This document shows positions 11,581 to 23,357 of a DNA stretch of 64,000 nucleotides, one piece after another. Within the stretch, counting starts at the first letter, position 1; each line of letters begins with the position of its first letter. The position numbers were made by a program, and so were the translations under genes. The stretch is from Linnemannia hyalina. Its lineage: Eukaryota > Mortierellomycota > Mortierellomycetes > Mortierellales > Mortierellaceae. The notes under the pieces were generated by a model that was not told where the DNA came from, did no database searches, and saw only the letters and a list, made by a program, of their open reading frames with translations. The stretch spans positions 2,619,501-2,683,500 of the forward strand of contig JAHRHY010000002.1 of NCBI GenBank assembly GCA_019671135.1, given 5' to 3'.

Positions 11581-13991
11581 ATGTCTGTCGCCTCTGTTCT
11601 CCGCATTGGCTCTCGATGCACCTCCAACTCCACAAAGTCGTCATTACATGTCGCCTCGACCTCCTTGGGTCTTCCTCGGTCCTTCTCCGTCCTCGGAACC
11701 AGGCGTGTTGGCTCCAACCTCGCTCAGTTTGGCGGTTCGTTTAAAGGTACGCCACCGGTCATTTTCCCACACCCTGTGCAGTGCGTATCCTTCAAGCAAA
11801 TCGGAAAAGCAGCGCAAAAGACGAATTTTGATTTATTGACTTCTTCTCCCCCATGGAACTATGACTCAATAGGATACGGCCAAGCTGTTGGGTGCGCACC
11901 CTCAGTATTCAGCCAAAAGGTAAGGCAATACCCACCTCTCCAGCTCGGGGATCGTAGATGGTGCAGTCTTCTTCAGCGGTCAATTGGTCTGTTCTTTCAG
12001 TCTCTCGCACCCACCCCTTTAACACACCCTCTTTTTGTCTCACCTGCCCAATTACACGATCTGTTCTTCATAGAGAGACTTTCATGCTTCGGGTACTTTA
12101 TGCCTTTTGTTATGGGATAATGATGCTGCGTACCTCACATTCTCTCCCCACGAGCAGATCGCTTACTTTCTGATACGGTGCTTCTTGCTTACATCGCGAT
12201 GATATAGCCCCAACCTTAGCCAGCCAGCAGGACCCCTACACGCTTCTCGGAGTGAAGAAGACTGCATCGCAGTCCGAGATCAAGAAGGCCTACTACCAGG
12301 TAAGCCAACCACAGCCTCAACAGTCGCCATGTCGTCTTGATATATCACGGAGTCCACGGCTAAACTGTACCATGCTTTACGATCCTAATTCATTGCAATT
12401 CAATAGCTTGCGAAGCAGTACCATCCCGACACCAACAAAGATCCTGCTGCCCGTGAAAAGTTTGTACAGATCCAGGAAGCGTATGAGATTCTCTCAGACG
12501 AGCAAAAGAAGGCGCAATACGATGAGTTTGGCCATGCAGGATTCAATGGTGAGGCTTGCCTGATCATGGATCTACCTTTTACATATCAAACGTGCTTCGA
12601 AATGTATACATGTATCAATGAAACGATCGACTTGGATACTGACAAATCACCGATTGCTTTTATAACTGGGTCGGTCATGCTTTAGGCAACTCGCCTCATG
12701 GGGCAGGAGGCTTCCCTGGTGGATTCCCTGGTGGGTTCCCAGGAGGCGCTGGAGGCTTTGGCAACTTTGAGGACGTGTTTGATTTCTTTGGCGGTGGGTT
12801 CGGTGGACCACGCGGATCGCGATCATCAGGATTCTCCAGCGTTGGAGAGGACCTGGAGGTAAGCACGTCTGTCTTTGGTTCATGTCACGAGGGATCAGTT
12901 ATTATCGAATAAGCGACTCACATCAAACATGATTTTCGTCCGCGATGCCAATCTAGGTGCCACTCGTCATTGATTTCATGGAGGCAGTCAAGGGAGCATC
13001 AAAGAAAGTTTTGGTTGACCCCATCAGGACTTGCGACCCTTGCCACGGACATGGAACAAAGAACGGAAAGGCGCCTGATACCTGTAAGGTGTGCCATGGT
13101 ACTGGTCAACAAAAGATCTCTCTCCAGGGATTCCATATGGCAGCACCTTGCCAGGCTTGCGGCGGTGTCGGAACTATGCTTCAGAAAGGGAAGGAGTGCC
13201 ACACTTGTGGAGGAGTCGGTCGTGTGCGCGTCCACGAGTCTGTTGATGTTCACATTCCTGCAGGTATGATCTCCGTTTTGTTGTTTACGACTTATTATGA
13301 ATTTTAATTCAATCCATTCAACTGACTAATCCATGGTTTATTGTGACGAATGTGTGAAATAGGTGCCGATGAAGGTGTTCGTATTCGCTTGAGTGGAAAG
13401 GGTAACGCTCCTGTGCAGGGCGAAGGAAAGTCTGGAGATCTGTTTGTTCGTCTCAGAGTCAAGCCTTCTCCATTCTTTAAGCGCCAGGGAGCAGATGTCT
13501 ATACCGAGACTTTCATTCCCTTCACCACAGCAGCCTTGGGAGGCTCGGTCAAGATCCCCACAGTCGATGGCGATGTAGAGTTGAAGGTCCCTTCAGGAAC
13601 GCAGCCCAACGATGTCAGCCGTCTTGCTAAGCGTGGTATCCAGAGGTTGAACAGGAACGACAAGGGAGATCAGTTTGTCACGCTCAAAGTCGCCCTCCCA
13701 AAGACTTTATCCAAGGCTCAGCGTGAGATCTTGGAGAAGTATGCCGAGATCACCAACCCTGGCAGCACCAGTAGCAGCTCCTCTTCGACTTCTTCATCTT
13801 CTTCATCTTCTTCTACATCATCATCATCATCATCATCGACGTCGAGCGACAAGAGCACAAAGAAGGATGATTCATCGTCGTCGTCTGGAAACGGGTTCTT
13901 CAAGTCTACGTTTGACAAGTTGAAGGACAAGTTGCACCACGATGATACCAAGAAGGACGATAGTAAGAAGGACGATGACAAGAAGGTGTAA
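11581..13991 (+). CDS. MDJ1: Mitochondrial DnaJ/Hsp40 co-chaperone
   Basis: Exons 11581-11746, 12208-12299, 12407-12548, 12686-12858, 12957-13263 and 13363-13991 give 502 residues. It stimulates mitochondrial Hsp70 in matrix protein folding. The N-terminus is rich in Arg, Ser and Thr and lacks acidic residues, as expected of a matrix presequence. The J-domain begins at DPYTLLGV and has HPD at residues 92-94. A Gly/Phe-rich linker follows (exon 4). The zinc-binding region has four CxxCxGxG motifs ([32 protein letters not shown]) from residue 217. Next comes the substrate-binding part, ending in an unusual Ser- then Asp/Lys-rich tail. This is the complete type I DnaJ layout, and the presequence points to Mdj1. 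AATAAA lies at 14056-14061. The first intron (461 bp) is the longest and contains a possible cassette exon. Confidence 0.93.
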
Positions 13992-14293
13992 GTTTAGCGC
14001 AGTCTTTTTTCATTTTTTTTCAAGGCATTGGCACTAAGAGGACTTTGTTCCTCGTAATAAAAAAGCATACACTTTCTACAACTATTCATCTTGTCTCTTT
14101 GTAGTAGACGAACAGGAGATAAAGTTGTCAAAAATGAAGACCATTGACATGTGTCTGATCAGATCAGCAGGAAGTGTGACTGTCAAGCGGTGTTTACCAA
14201 GGGCTAAAGAAACGGGGTCAAGATCTCTCTTTACCCCTCATTCCGACTCACTCTCTCTCACTCACTCACTCACATCTCACTTTTCTCTCGACC
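13992..14293. other. Short intergenic gap MDJ1-TIM54
   Basis: It contains the DnaJ 3' UTR with AATAAA and a CT-rich tract (repeated CTCA units at about 14250-14290) directly upstream of the TIM54 start. Confidence 0.6.
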
Positions 14294-15641
14294 ATGGAGA
14301 ACTCAACAGAAGCTCGTCCCAAGTTGACGCCCAACGTTGCTGAAAAGCCCCCCGTCCCAACAACACTTTCAGGAAAGCTTCGTGCCAAGCTCCCCAGCCG
14401 CGGATGGATGATCTTCTGGACAACAATTGGAACGGTTGGAGGGCTGGTGGTTCGTGATCACTATTTGACGGTCGATGCCAAGAAGCGGGTTGCTGACAAA
14501 GTTGACATCCTGGCCAAGCAGAGCTGTGGTGTTCAGGACATGCCCCGCAAGGTTACCGTCTATATCACTGCTCCTCCTGGTGATGGTATCCATAAGACCC
14601 GTCATTACTTCAAGGCCTTTGTCAAGGTAAACAATCGTCACCTATAGATCATCTGCCGCCCCCTTTTTTTTTGTTCTACTTTCATCTCTGATCGACATAC
14701 TGGATAACCCCAGTTTGAGATATTACTTTACTCACTTTTCGCATTTCAATATGTTATGTATATAGCCTGTGTTTGATGCTGCAGCAGTGGATTACGAGGT
14801 CAAGGAAGGATTGGTAGACGGTCAGATCCAGGCCATGGTTGCGGCGGATGTGCGCAAGAGGCGCCGTGTTGCTGCAGGAAAGCAGTCTGCCTTGTCCGAG
14901 GCCGAGCAGAATGCACCCGTTGTGCCGCTGAAGTCTGTCTCGGACGGAATTGTTGTCTTGGGCCGTATTGCCCTGGCAGAGGTCCTCCAGGGTTACAACG
15001 ATGGATGTCTTCAGAGTCTGGATGATCCCGAACCCGTTGCTGTGGCGGAGAAGATTGAGGAGGTTTCGATCAAGGATGAGGCTGCTTCATTAGTGACTGA
15101 GGCAACAGGATCGGTCGAGACAACGACATTGGATAAGAGCGCCGAGGATACCACTACATCTACAGAGGCAGCAGTAGCAGCAGCAGCAGCAGAACTAGTA
15201 GCAGCAGCAGCAGCAGCGGAAAAGAATGGCGAGAAGAAAGAAGAAGAGAAAGCGCCAGCACCCATCCCCATCCCTCAGGATGAATCCTACTTCTCAGTAC
15301 CCTCCTCCGGATTGGAGCCCGTCGGATATATCCCCTTCAAGAATCTGACCGGATTCCGCAACTTCCACAAGAAGATCTTTGCGCTTTTCAACTCGTATGA
15401 CTGTGTCGAATATGCGGGAGCCTCGGTGATGAAGGTTGCATTCGCAGAGACCAAGGAGTTTGAGAAGGACGATCTGGAGATTGGTCGGGATGAGGAGCCG
15501 CTCTTCCAGAAGTACAGAGGCCCTGTCGAGATCAATATCTTGGATCGCGTTCGGGAGCAGGTCAAGCTTTATGTGACGCCTGAGAATATCCCAGAGGTCA
15601 AGAAGGTTGATGAGGAGGTTGTGTTTGAGGAGCAACATTAG
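14294..15641 (+). CDS. TIM54: Mitochondrial inner membrane translocase subunit Tim54
   Basis: Exons 14294-14626 and 14766-15641 give 402 residues. Tim54 is a structural subunit of the TIM22 complex, which inserts carrier proteins into the mitochondrial inner membrane. Recognisable family features are the single membrane segment near residues 38-54 (GWMIFWTTIGTVGGLVV), the block RKVTVYITAPPGDG shortly after it, and FKAFVKPVFDAAAVDYEV across the splice junction. In the middle, at about residues 240-275, there is an Ala-run and Glu/Lys-rich linker that is probably disordered. The conserved C-terminal part follows (GYIPFKNLTGFRNFHKK). The start ATG sits in CGACCATGG, a strong context. The gene stands in tandem 302 bp behind another mitochondrial biogenesis gene. 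Confidence 0.88.
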
Positions 15642-16678
15642 ATAGGGTTTTCTACATTGTAAATTACACGTCGTCGTTCATTAGAATAATATTCATTTGC
15701 GCATAGAATCGACTCCAAGGAAGAGTGTAGGAATGAGGAGCGGGAATGAGTGCTTTGAGTAGGTGTAAGAGCACAATTGGAAGCAAGAAATATGTGAGCG
15801 TGAATGCAGTTAGGCTGCAGAACTGTCAAAGTGGCTTTTTTTCTGCAGTAGGGCTTAGTTCCCCGCAGCGGCAGGAAAGAAAACTTACGAGTAAGGAAGC
15901 CACAGGAGGGGACGAACGATGTAAGACAAGAATGAGCGAGTCGGACAGGCAGGATCTTGGTGGTTTACTTCTGAGCGGTAAGGAAAGGACGATCTATGCG
16001 AGGTGTTTTCGGACACATTCGAGGTGTAACCCTAAACAGACGTGCCCGCGTCCGGATTGTTTTTTGTTATATGGGTTGTGTTCCTGAATGTGGGTGTGTT
16101 TGAAGGAAGAAGAGGTGAGAGCAAATAAACAAGGTGTGAGGTGCGTAGTTAATGTGAAGTGTGAGTGTGGAGAGTGTGTGTTCAGCGTTCCCCTACTAGA
16201 AAGTCGGTCGAATTCGGAGAGAGGGGCGTATGTACGGTCGAGCCCGGTTTGGATTTGATGGGGACAGCGAGTGAAGGCGAGAAAAATAATTTTGACGGCG
16301 ATTGATTTCCATCAGATGGTTTGAGTTCCCGCTCACTATCATCTTTTCCCATATCATATCATATCATATCTCTTCTTGTTGCAGCGGTTCGCCTATCAGC
16401 CATTGCTTTGATACAGTGCAGCGGCCAATTGAGCAGGCAGGGAGAACACAGGCTCTGCTTCACCCACATCTCTTGAGATAGTCGTGCGTGGTGTTGGTGT
16501 GTTTATTATTTTTTTTGGGTGTCTTTCGTTGACGTCGTTCTCATAACATAGCTTGCTCTTTTTTACTTCTTCGCACTCCTCTCCTCTCTCCTCCACAACC
16601 CCCCTTTTTTATTCTTCCTTCGCACCTTCCTTTTTCTTCTCTTTTCTTTCATTCACTTCCTCACTCACACATAACGCC
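15642..16678. other. Intergenic, 1 kb
   Basis: No gene is seen. The middle part has long GTGTG/GAGTG stretches. A short tandem repeat (ATATC) lies at 16351-16370. The last ~130 bases are strongly CT-rich and lead to the start of the PDHX-like gene, as is usual here for promoters and 5' leaders. Confidence 0.55.
16351..16370. repeat. ATATC tandem repeat (4 copies)
   Basis: Four perfect 5-bp units in the promoter region of the PDHX-like gene. Confidence 0.8.
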
Positions 16679-19517
16679 ATGCTCAACCTCTCCAAGACCC
16701 TGGCCATGCGCTCAGTCGCTGGCGTCAAATGTACGGGCAACCTTCTTGCCTTTTTACCACCCCAACTCGGAACTAAAAATTATCGCCAACTCCCACACCC
16801 AAAAGGAGACCCGGAACAACAGCAACAGTGCAACAGAATGAGAGACTGATCAGCTTTTTTCAAGGACTTAATGAAAACCATCGACCGACCAACAAGCATT
16901 AGGAACACGCTCATGGCGGGAAAACGCGATCGCCATACCTGTCAGCGAGCATCCGACAAAAAAAAAATAGACAACAGAGAGAAAAGAATCTGTTATCTTG
17001 ACGCCCACCCACCTTTCTTTCCCCCAAAATTATCTGCGATCTTTGAATAGACTTCCATGCTGCCGCTGTTCAAAACGCCACTACTACATTGTCGATGCCG
17101 GCGCTGTCACCTACCATGACCGAGGGAACTATTACTGCATGGAAGAAGAAGGAGGGTAAGCGAAATAGGATTCATTATGTTATCAAGAAGGATCACGCCT
17201 CTCCGATCTGGAAGGTTGTTTTGTTCTTATCTAAAGAAAGCGTTCGTTCATTTCGCGATACTGATATCATTGTTGTTGTATTGTTGCGGTTATTGTTGAT
17301 AGGTGACTCGGTCATTGCAGGAGATGTCCTTCTCGAGATCGAGACTGACAAGGCTGGCATGGATGTCGAGGCTGTTGAGGATGGTATCCTCGCAAAGATT
17401 TTGGCAAGTTTGTTGTCTGTGTCTTAATCGCTACTTCTCGCCTGTTTCAACAGTGGATTTATTTTCGTGCGCAAGGGAAAAACGGGGGGAATATGTTATT
17501 ATTCAATGCTCTCATTTTCGCATTTCCCACGCGTTCAGGACTAAAACGTACTCTGGTATTTGAGAAGAACCAACGAGGAGAAAACCTATCGCGTCGAGAT
17601 CTAACCCCAGCGTTTGCGTTTTATAATAGTTCCCTGATGGTTCCAAGGTTGCTGTTAACGAGCCTATTGCATTGTTGGCCGAGGAAGGTGACGATCTGTC
17701 CAAGGTCGAGGCCCCCAAGGCTACTGCTGCTGCCCCTGCAAAGGAGGAGAAGAAGGAGACTCCAGGTGAGCTTTTTTTGCAAACAGACTATTTAGGAGTC
17801 ATTCAAAAGTTTGGAAGCAACGGAACAGAGGAATACAGCGGATCAGGACAATTGGAATGGAAAGAAGAGGCTGTAGAATCAACTGTTTGGATAGATCGGA
17901 TGTTGTCTACAACGTCAATCAAATGGAGTCAGACCGATAGCGCGCGATACGACATGACACGCCAGAGACGAACGCTCATTACAGTATTCAGGAGCTAGCA
18001 AGAACAGACCACACCACCTTCGTTTCGCCATCATTGTTGGAACGATAATCTGACTGACTGGATAATTTGTCCATCTAACCATATGTCACGTAGCCCCCAA
18101 GCAGGAGACCCAACACGTTCAGCAGACCGCAGCCACCCCCTCGTCCAAGCTCATGTCGCCCGCTGTCGCCCACCTCTTGCTCCAGAACCACATCAGCGAT
18201 GTCACCAAGATTCCTTCGACCGGACCCAAGGGCCGCGTCTTGAAGGGTGACGTTCTTGCTTTCTTGGGCCAGATTAAGGCTCGCCCTGCTCCTGAGCCCA
18301 CTATTCCCCAGCCAAAGACCCTTCCTCCTGCTGCCGAGGCCGCCTCTCCTGCTGCCTCCAAGACCGCCGCCCCTGCTCCTGGAACTGCTTACACCGACAA
18401 TGCCACCTCCAACATGCGCAAGGTCATTGCCTCCCGCTTGAGCGAGTCCAAGACCACTATTCCCCACTCCTATGTTACCCGCGATATTGTCATTGACAAC
18501 ATGATGAAGCTCCGTCACCTCTTGGCTGGTCAGTCTCTTTGCAATGCGCTACTCCATTTTATGCAATGTCTTTTGCCATATATTTCACCAGGACTTTTGA
18601 ATTCTAACACCGTCTATGCTGTTCTGTTTTGACCCGACTGGTATTGAAACACAACCCTCCAGACGAGCTCAAGGTGAAGGTGTCGGTCAACGACTTCTTG
18701 ATCAAGGCTGCCTCGTTGGCTTTGCGCGATATTCCCGAGTCCAACGTCCAGTTTGCTTCGGGAGACAATGTCAAGCAGCTCAAGAACATTGACATCTCTG
18801 TCGCTGTTGCCACCCCCACTGGGTTGATCACCCCCATCGTCAAGGGTGCCGATTCTCGCGGTCTCCAGTCGATTTCTACTACTGTCAAGGAGTTGGCTGA
18901 GAGAGCCAAGAAGAACAAGCTCAAGCCTGAGGAATACCAGGGCGGGTCATTCAGGTACCATCGATTGACCGTGATGGAGGTTAAGCTTTTTTATTTTCTC
19001 ATCAAGCACGCCGCCAAACACTAACTCAACGTGTTCTTTTCTTTGTTATCGTACACGTAGCGTATCCAACTTGGGTATGTTTGGTGTCAACAACTTCACA
19101 GCTATCATCAACCTTCCCCAGACATCCATTTTGGCCATCGGAGGCTCCCGCACGGTCCTCAAGCCCTCTGCAGTAGAAGAGGCCGAGTTTGTGAGCGACG
19201 CTGAGATCTTTGACTACCTTGGAGGACAGTCCAAGAAGACATCATCTGCAGCAGCCCCTGCCAAAAAGTCCAACGAGGATCTTGACTTGATCGATTTCTT
19301 GGGAGGCAACGCACCCTTGAAGAAGAAGTCTACTTCGACCTCTCAATCAGCAATTGGTGATGAGTTGTTGCGTCGTCTTCGCCCTTCGTTGGAGCAGTCG
19401 CAGCTTGTCAGTGTGACATTGAGCATTGACGAGCGTGTGATCGACACTGAGGTTGCTGGACGGTTCTTGAGCCGCATGTCGCACTATGTCGAGAACCCCG
19501 AGTCCATGATCCTCTAA
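16679..19517 (+). CDS. Pyruvate dehydrogenase complex E3-binding protein (PDHX-like)
   Basis: Exons 16679-16730, 17051-17155, 17303-17403, 17630-17765, 18094-18528, 18663-18954 and 19061-19517 give 525 residues. A short mitochondrial presequence precedes one lipoyl domain with the lipoylated Lys near residue 69 (ETDKAGM). The E3-binding domain is at about 150-190, and an acyltransferase-like domain starts at about 245 (NMRKVIASRLSESK). True E2 enzymes end with DHRxxDG. Here the motif is DERVID at residues 497-502, so the catalytic His is Glu and the Gly is absent. Together with KVSVNDFLIKAA and VLK after the GG turn, this matches animal PDHX, which docks E3 and does not acetylate. About 78 residues are inserted before the last strand, with two copies of a D(Y/F)LGG motif. 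Intron 3 starts with GC rather than GT. AATAAA lies at 19546-19551. An active E2 is the less likely reading. Confidence 0.87.
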
Positions 19518-20440
19518 AGTCATGGATGGCATCGAAAGAAATGATAATAAACACGCACGCATACACAGGAGATTTTTTTACATCCACATCAACACACACA
19601 CATCAATACACACACCCTCTCATCCAAATAAACATGACCCCGATAGACAAAAAAAACTATGCTGCAATAGTAGTATTTGCCAATGCATACATGCCATTTG
19701 AGATGACTCGGTTAAATTTATCCACGGAAGGTGGATGCGATACCCGATAAATAAACGGTGGTTGAGCCTCTTTGTCTGGGATTTGAGATGCTATTTTTTA
19801 TCTCTTCTTTCTTCGCCCACGCGACTAAAGACGACATCCCGGTGGAACGTGAACTCAGCTCATTGAGAAACCTTTATCCCTCTCTATTCATATTTCATAT
19901 TGTTCTTACACTTTCACATGTTCACTTCTTGTTTGAAGCTCTTTCATCGGGCCGTGCTCCAGAACGGCAATCAAGCAGGTTTTGCTTTTGATTAAAAATG
20001 TCTTTCGCTGAGTGATAACGGTCGATCGTCGGGGTCTTCAAACTTCCTTCCCGGGCTGATTAAGTCCGACCGCCATATCTCTCTCAGCACGACGAACGAC
20101 CGTTGTGAGTGAGGGAGAGAGTGAGACTGGATAAAAAACAGAAAGACCATGTTGATCGTCATTTTTTTACCTCTTCCATTCCTCAACTGCCATCTCTTAC
20201 TCTCTCTCTCACTCTTTCTCTCTCTCTCTCTCTCTTCCTCTCACTTTTTTTCTTTTTTTCTACATACCCTTTTGACTTCTTTTTGGTGCCACCTTACGCA
20301 AACGTACTGGATCGCACGCTTGGACCAACCTCATTCCCACCAATAACAAAAAAAAACCATCCGCATTCCTTCTCTTCTTCTCCATTGCACACCTCTCAAC
20401 AAGGACAATCAACAATACCCATCCACAAAAAAAACACACA
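19518..20440. other. Intergenic PDHX-DGAT2
   Basis: 3' UTR of the PDHX-like gene, then about 700 bases without coding signal. The end nearest DGAT2 carries a CT microsatellite and CACA-rich leader sequence. Confidence 0.55.
20200..20240. repeat. CT microsatellite in the DGAT2 promoter
   Basis: A long imperfect CT dinucleotide run about 200 bases upstream of the start codon. Pyrimidine tracts of this kind precede many genes in this window. Confidence 0.75.
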
Positions 20441-21823
20441 ATGGCCATCTTTGCACCACTGTTACTCCCGGTCGAGCGCCGGTTACAGACAGCCGCCGTT
20501 TTGGTTTGGATTGCCGCCTTGGGCATCTCCTTCACGGTCTTCTTTTATCTATGCACCATCCGCTATCTCTGGCCCTTTATTATTATCTACCTCCTCTGGA
20601 TCCTTATGGTCGACCAAGCGCCCGAGCATGGCGGTAGACGGTCGCCCCTGTGGAGGAATTGGATCGGGTGGACGTACTTTGGTCGTTACTTTCCTATGAC
20701 TCTTATTAAGGTAATGGTTGGGTTGTGTATTTTGTTTGTTTAGAAATCTCTGTGCGACAGCAAACAACAGGCGCAGACGAGTTTTCTTGTTGATATTAAA
20801 AGATCATACTAACCATGCATACGCATTTTTCGTTTGAACGAAACAACAAATAGGAAGGAGATCTGGACCCCAGCAAAAACTACATCTTTGGCTACCACCC
20901 CCACGGAATCCTCTCCCTCGGGGCGGTCGGCTCATTCGGTACCGAAGGACTCGGGTTCTCCAAGAAGTACCCGGGTATCATTCCTCACCTCCTCACCCTC
21001 CAGTCCAACTTCCAGATTCCGTTCTATCGCGATTGTATTATGGCGATGGGAATGGCGTCGGTGTCGAAGCAATCATGTGAAAGGATCTTGAATTCAGGCC
21101 CCGGCAACTCAATCACCATTGTTGTCGGAGGCGCGCAGGAGAGTTTGGGAGCCAAGCCTGGAACGCTGGATTTGACGCTCAAGAAGCGTTTGGGCTTTAT
21201 CAAACTGGCTCTCGTCAACGGGTACGTTTACTCTTCTTAAGTTACTACTGCTAGAGGTTCTTTTCTTTTTGTTGATCTACAACTTGCGTCACACAATGGT
21301 AAAACTCACATTACATTTTTCTGTTGCGTAATTATTGTGTAGAGCAAGCTTGGTGCCAACGTTGTCGTTTGGCGAGAACGAACTGTATGAGCTTTACAGC
21401 ACTGACCACACCAGCAAGATGTATCACGTCCAGCAGTGTATGAAGAAGGTCCTAGGATGGACCATGCCCATGTTCAACGGTCGCGGCGTTTTCAACTGTA
21501 AGTGTTCTCATTTCATCCGCTAAATTTTTTTTCTGGATTGACCCCCCTTCTGCTTGCTTCGCTTGAAATACCTTGCTGACATACACGTTTCTTTCTGTTA
21601 TCCTTCATCATTGTTAGACGAGTTTGGTTTGTTGCCTAGAAGAAGGCCTGTGGCGATTGTGATCGGAGAGCCAATCCACGTCGAGAAGGTTGAGGGATCA
21701 CCCTCGACAGAGCAATTGGAAGCCCTGCAGAAGAAGTACATCGATGCCCTTTTGGGTATCTGGGAAAAGTACAGGGACGTCTACGCTGTCGGCCGTACCC
21801 AGGACCTCCAGATCATCGAGTAA
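20441..21823 (+). CDS. Diacylglycerol acyltransferase, DGAT2 family
   Basis: Exons 20441-20710, 20854-21221, 21343-21497 and 21618-21823 give 332 residues. An endoplasmic-reticulum membrane enzyme that adds an acyl group from acyl-CoA to diacylglycerol (or monoacylglycerol) to make storage oil. Residues 18-57 are a hydrophobic hairpin. The family signatures are present: YFP in FGRYFPMTLIK, the active-site HPHG at 105-108, GGAQE, and RLGFIKLALVNGASLVP followed by FGENE. The length matches fungal DGAT2 enzymes such as those of oleaginous Mortierella and Umbelopsis. DGAT and MGAT activities cannot be told apart from sequence. AATAAA lies at 21880-21885, 57 bases after the stop. The gene is convergent with LSM5. 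Confidence 0.92.
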
Positions 21824-22095
21824 AGGAGTTTTTCTTGTGTACAATTAACTGCCTTCAGCAGGCATTTTGTTGGAGATACAATAAAATAACATACCGTCCA
21901 CATTTAATAAACTTTGAAGACAATTTTATCCGCTTTTTCTCATATTGACAGAATGTCAACGAGTTCTGTGTTCTGTGAATGATACATTTATCTTTTTTTT
22001 CAGTTTTTGTTTTATTTCTTGACTGATCCCGCCTTGGATGTCGTTGTTCCTGTCAAGGGCAATAGGGATTTGTTTTGTTGTTGTTGTATGTCTTA

Positions 22096-23125
22096 CTACT
22101 GTGGTCCATCCCCTCCAGGAATCAACTAAAAGCGCAAGGTGGAGACAACATGATAGAGAGAGAAGTCATGTTAGTTCAAGTAACAGCAACGAATGACCAA
22201 AAAAAGCAACGCACACAAGGATCATATCCTGCCCGTGTCGAAAAAAGGCGGTTACCATGCAGATGTTGTTTCCGTTGAGAAGAATCTGTTCCAGCTTTGT
22301 AGTTTTCCGTCCCTCAGGCGTGTTCTCGCTACACCATCAAAATATTTCAATTGAAAGAAAAAAGACTATAAGTTTCATATCGATATAAATGTACGATTAT
22401 CGAGCGCGTTTGAATGAATGATACTGTGCATGGGTTGGGTTGGATGATGGCGATTCCCCCTGACTTACAATTCTGTGACGTCCTCGAGAACCATGTTGAC
22501 ATAGTCGTCAAAGTACTTGAGCGTTCCTGTGAACTCCTTCTCAGACTTCATGACGACCCAGATCTTGGATCCAATGCACGAATCAATCAACTCTATTTGT
22601 TGTTGTTTTTTTGGTGGAAATGTGCCGTGTGCGATTAATAAGGATATTCTTAGGCGTGTTTTGATGATACTGCGTCGCCTTTAAGCCCTCGCTCTGTGAA
22701 AGGGTACATCCTGGCTTCAGGTCTGCTTTGTGCCCATATGCGAGGAGGGTGTGTCGATCTGAGCGCATGGCATTGATGGACTCCTGAACCTGACTTCACA
22801 ACAATATCAAGTAATAGTGGTCCATAAGTACGATGAATGGTCCTGGCGAAATTGAGTCCTGAGGAGTAGCTTTGGTTCAAACTTCCTCTGCTACTCCTAA
22901 GCCAGTTCGTTTACTCCAAGTCAAGTTCGTGACCGTGCTTCATGTTCCTGCTTGAGTTCCTGTAGAGTAGGAGCGGCAGGATGTATTACCCAATGGCAGT
23001 TGGTGAATAGATGCAGCAACGGCTGGTGCAGCGGCAGCGGATCCTGATGAGTTGGGTGCCGACATTGTCTTTGTGAGGGGTGATGTAGTCTTGGTTGAAG
23101 GTTGGTTGTCAAGAAGGTTTGCCAT
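22096..23125 (-). CDS. LSM5: U6 snRNA-associated Sm-like protein LSm5
   Basis: Exons 22990-23125, 22469-22592, 22256-22328 and 22096-22125 give 120 residues. It is a subunit of the LSm2-8 ring on U6 snRNA and of the LSm1-7 ring in mRNA decay. After a variable Ala/Ser-rich N-terminus comes [19 protein letters not shown], then [17 protein letters not shown] (Sm1 motif) and [15 protein letters not shown] (Sm2 motif, split between the last two exons). The last coding exon is only 30 bases and fits in phase. The start is the first in-frame ATG, in the strong context GCCATGG. A second ATG 60 bases downstream (23065) would give a 100-residue protein closer to the usual length. TTTATT at 22011-22016 is a reverse-strand polyadenylation signal. 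Confidence 0.88.
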
Positions 23126-23357
23126 GGCTGATAAAAGGGCAGGCGAGGGAGAATCGAGAGATCGGCAGCTCCCGCATCACGAATAAATCCGGTGACTAGA
23201 TTTCCCTTCCCTTCCCACACTGTGGACCAGGAAGCCAGCCATCGCAGTTCGGAAAAGCAGATTCGAATCGGACGGACATCGGACTTCTGTGTGCACAAAA
23301 AGAACAGCTCCACTCTCCTCTTTCTCTCCATCAACTAAAAACATATATACAACAACA
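23126..23357. promoter_or_regulatory. Bidirectional promoter LSM5 / complex I subunit
   Basis: Only 232 bases separate two divergently transcribed start codons, so both core promoters must lie here or overlap into the leaders. No convincing TATA box is seen. Confidence 0.55.
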
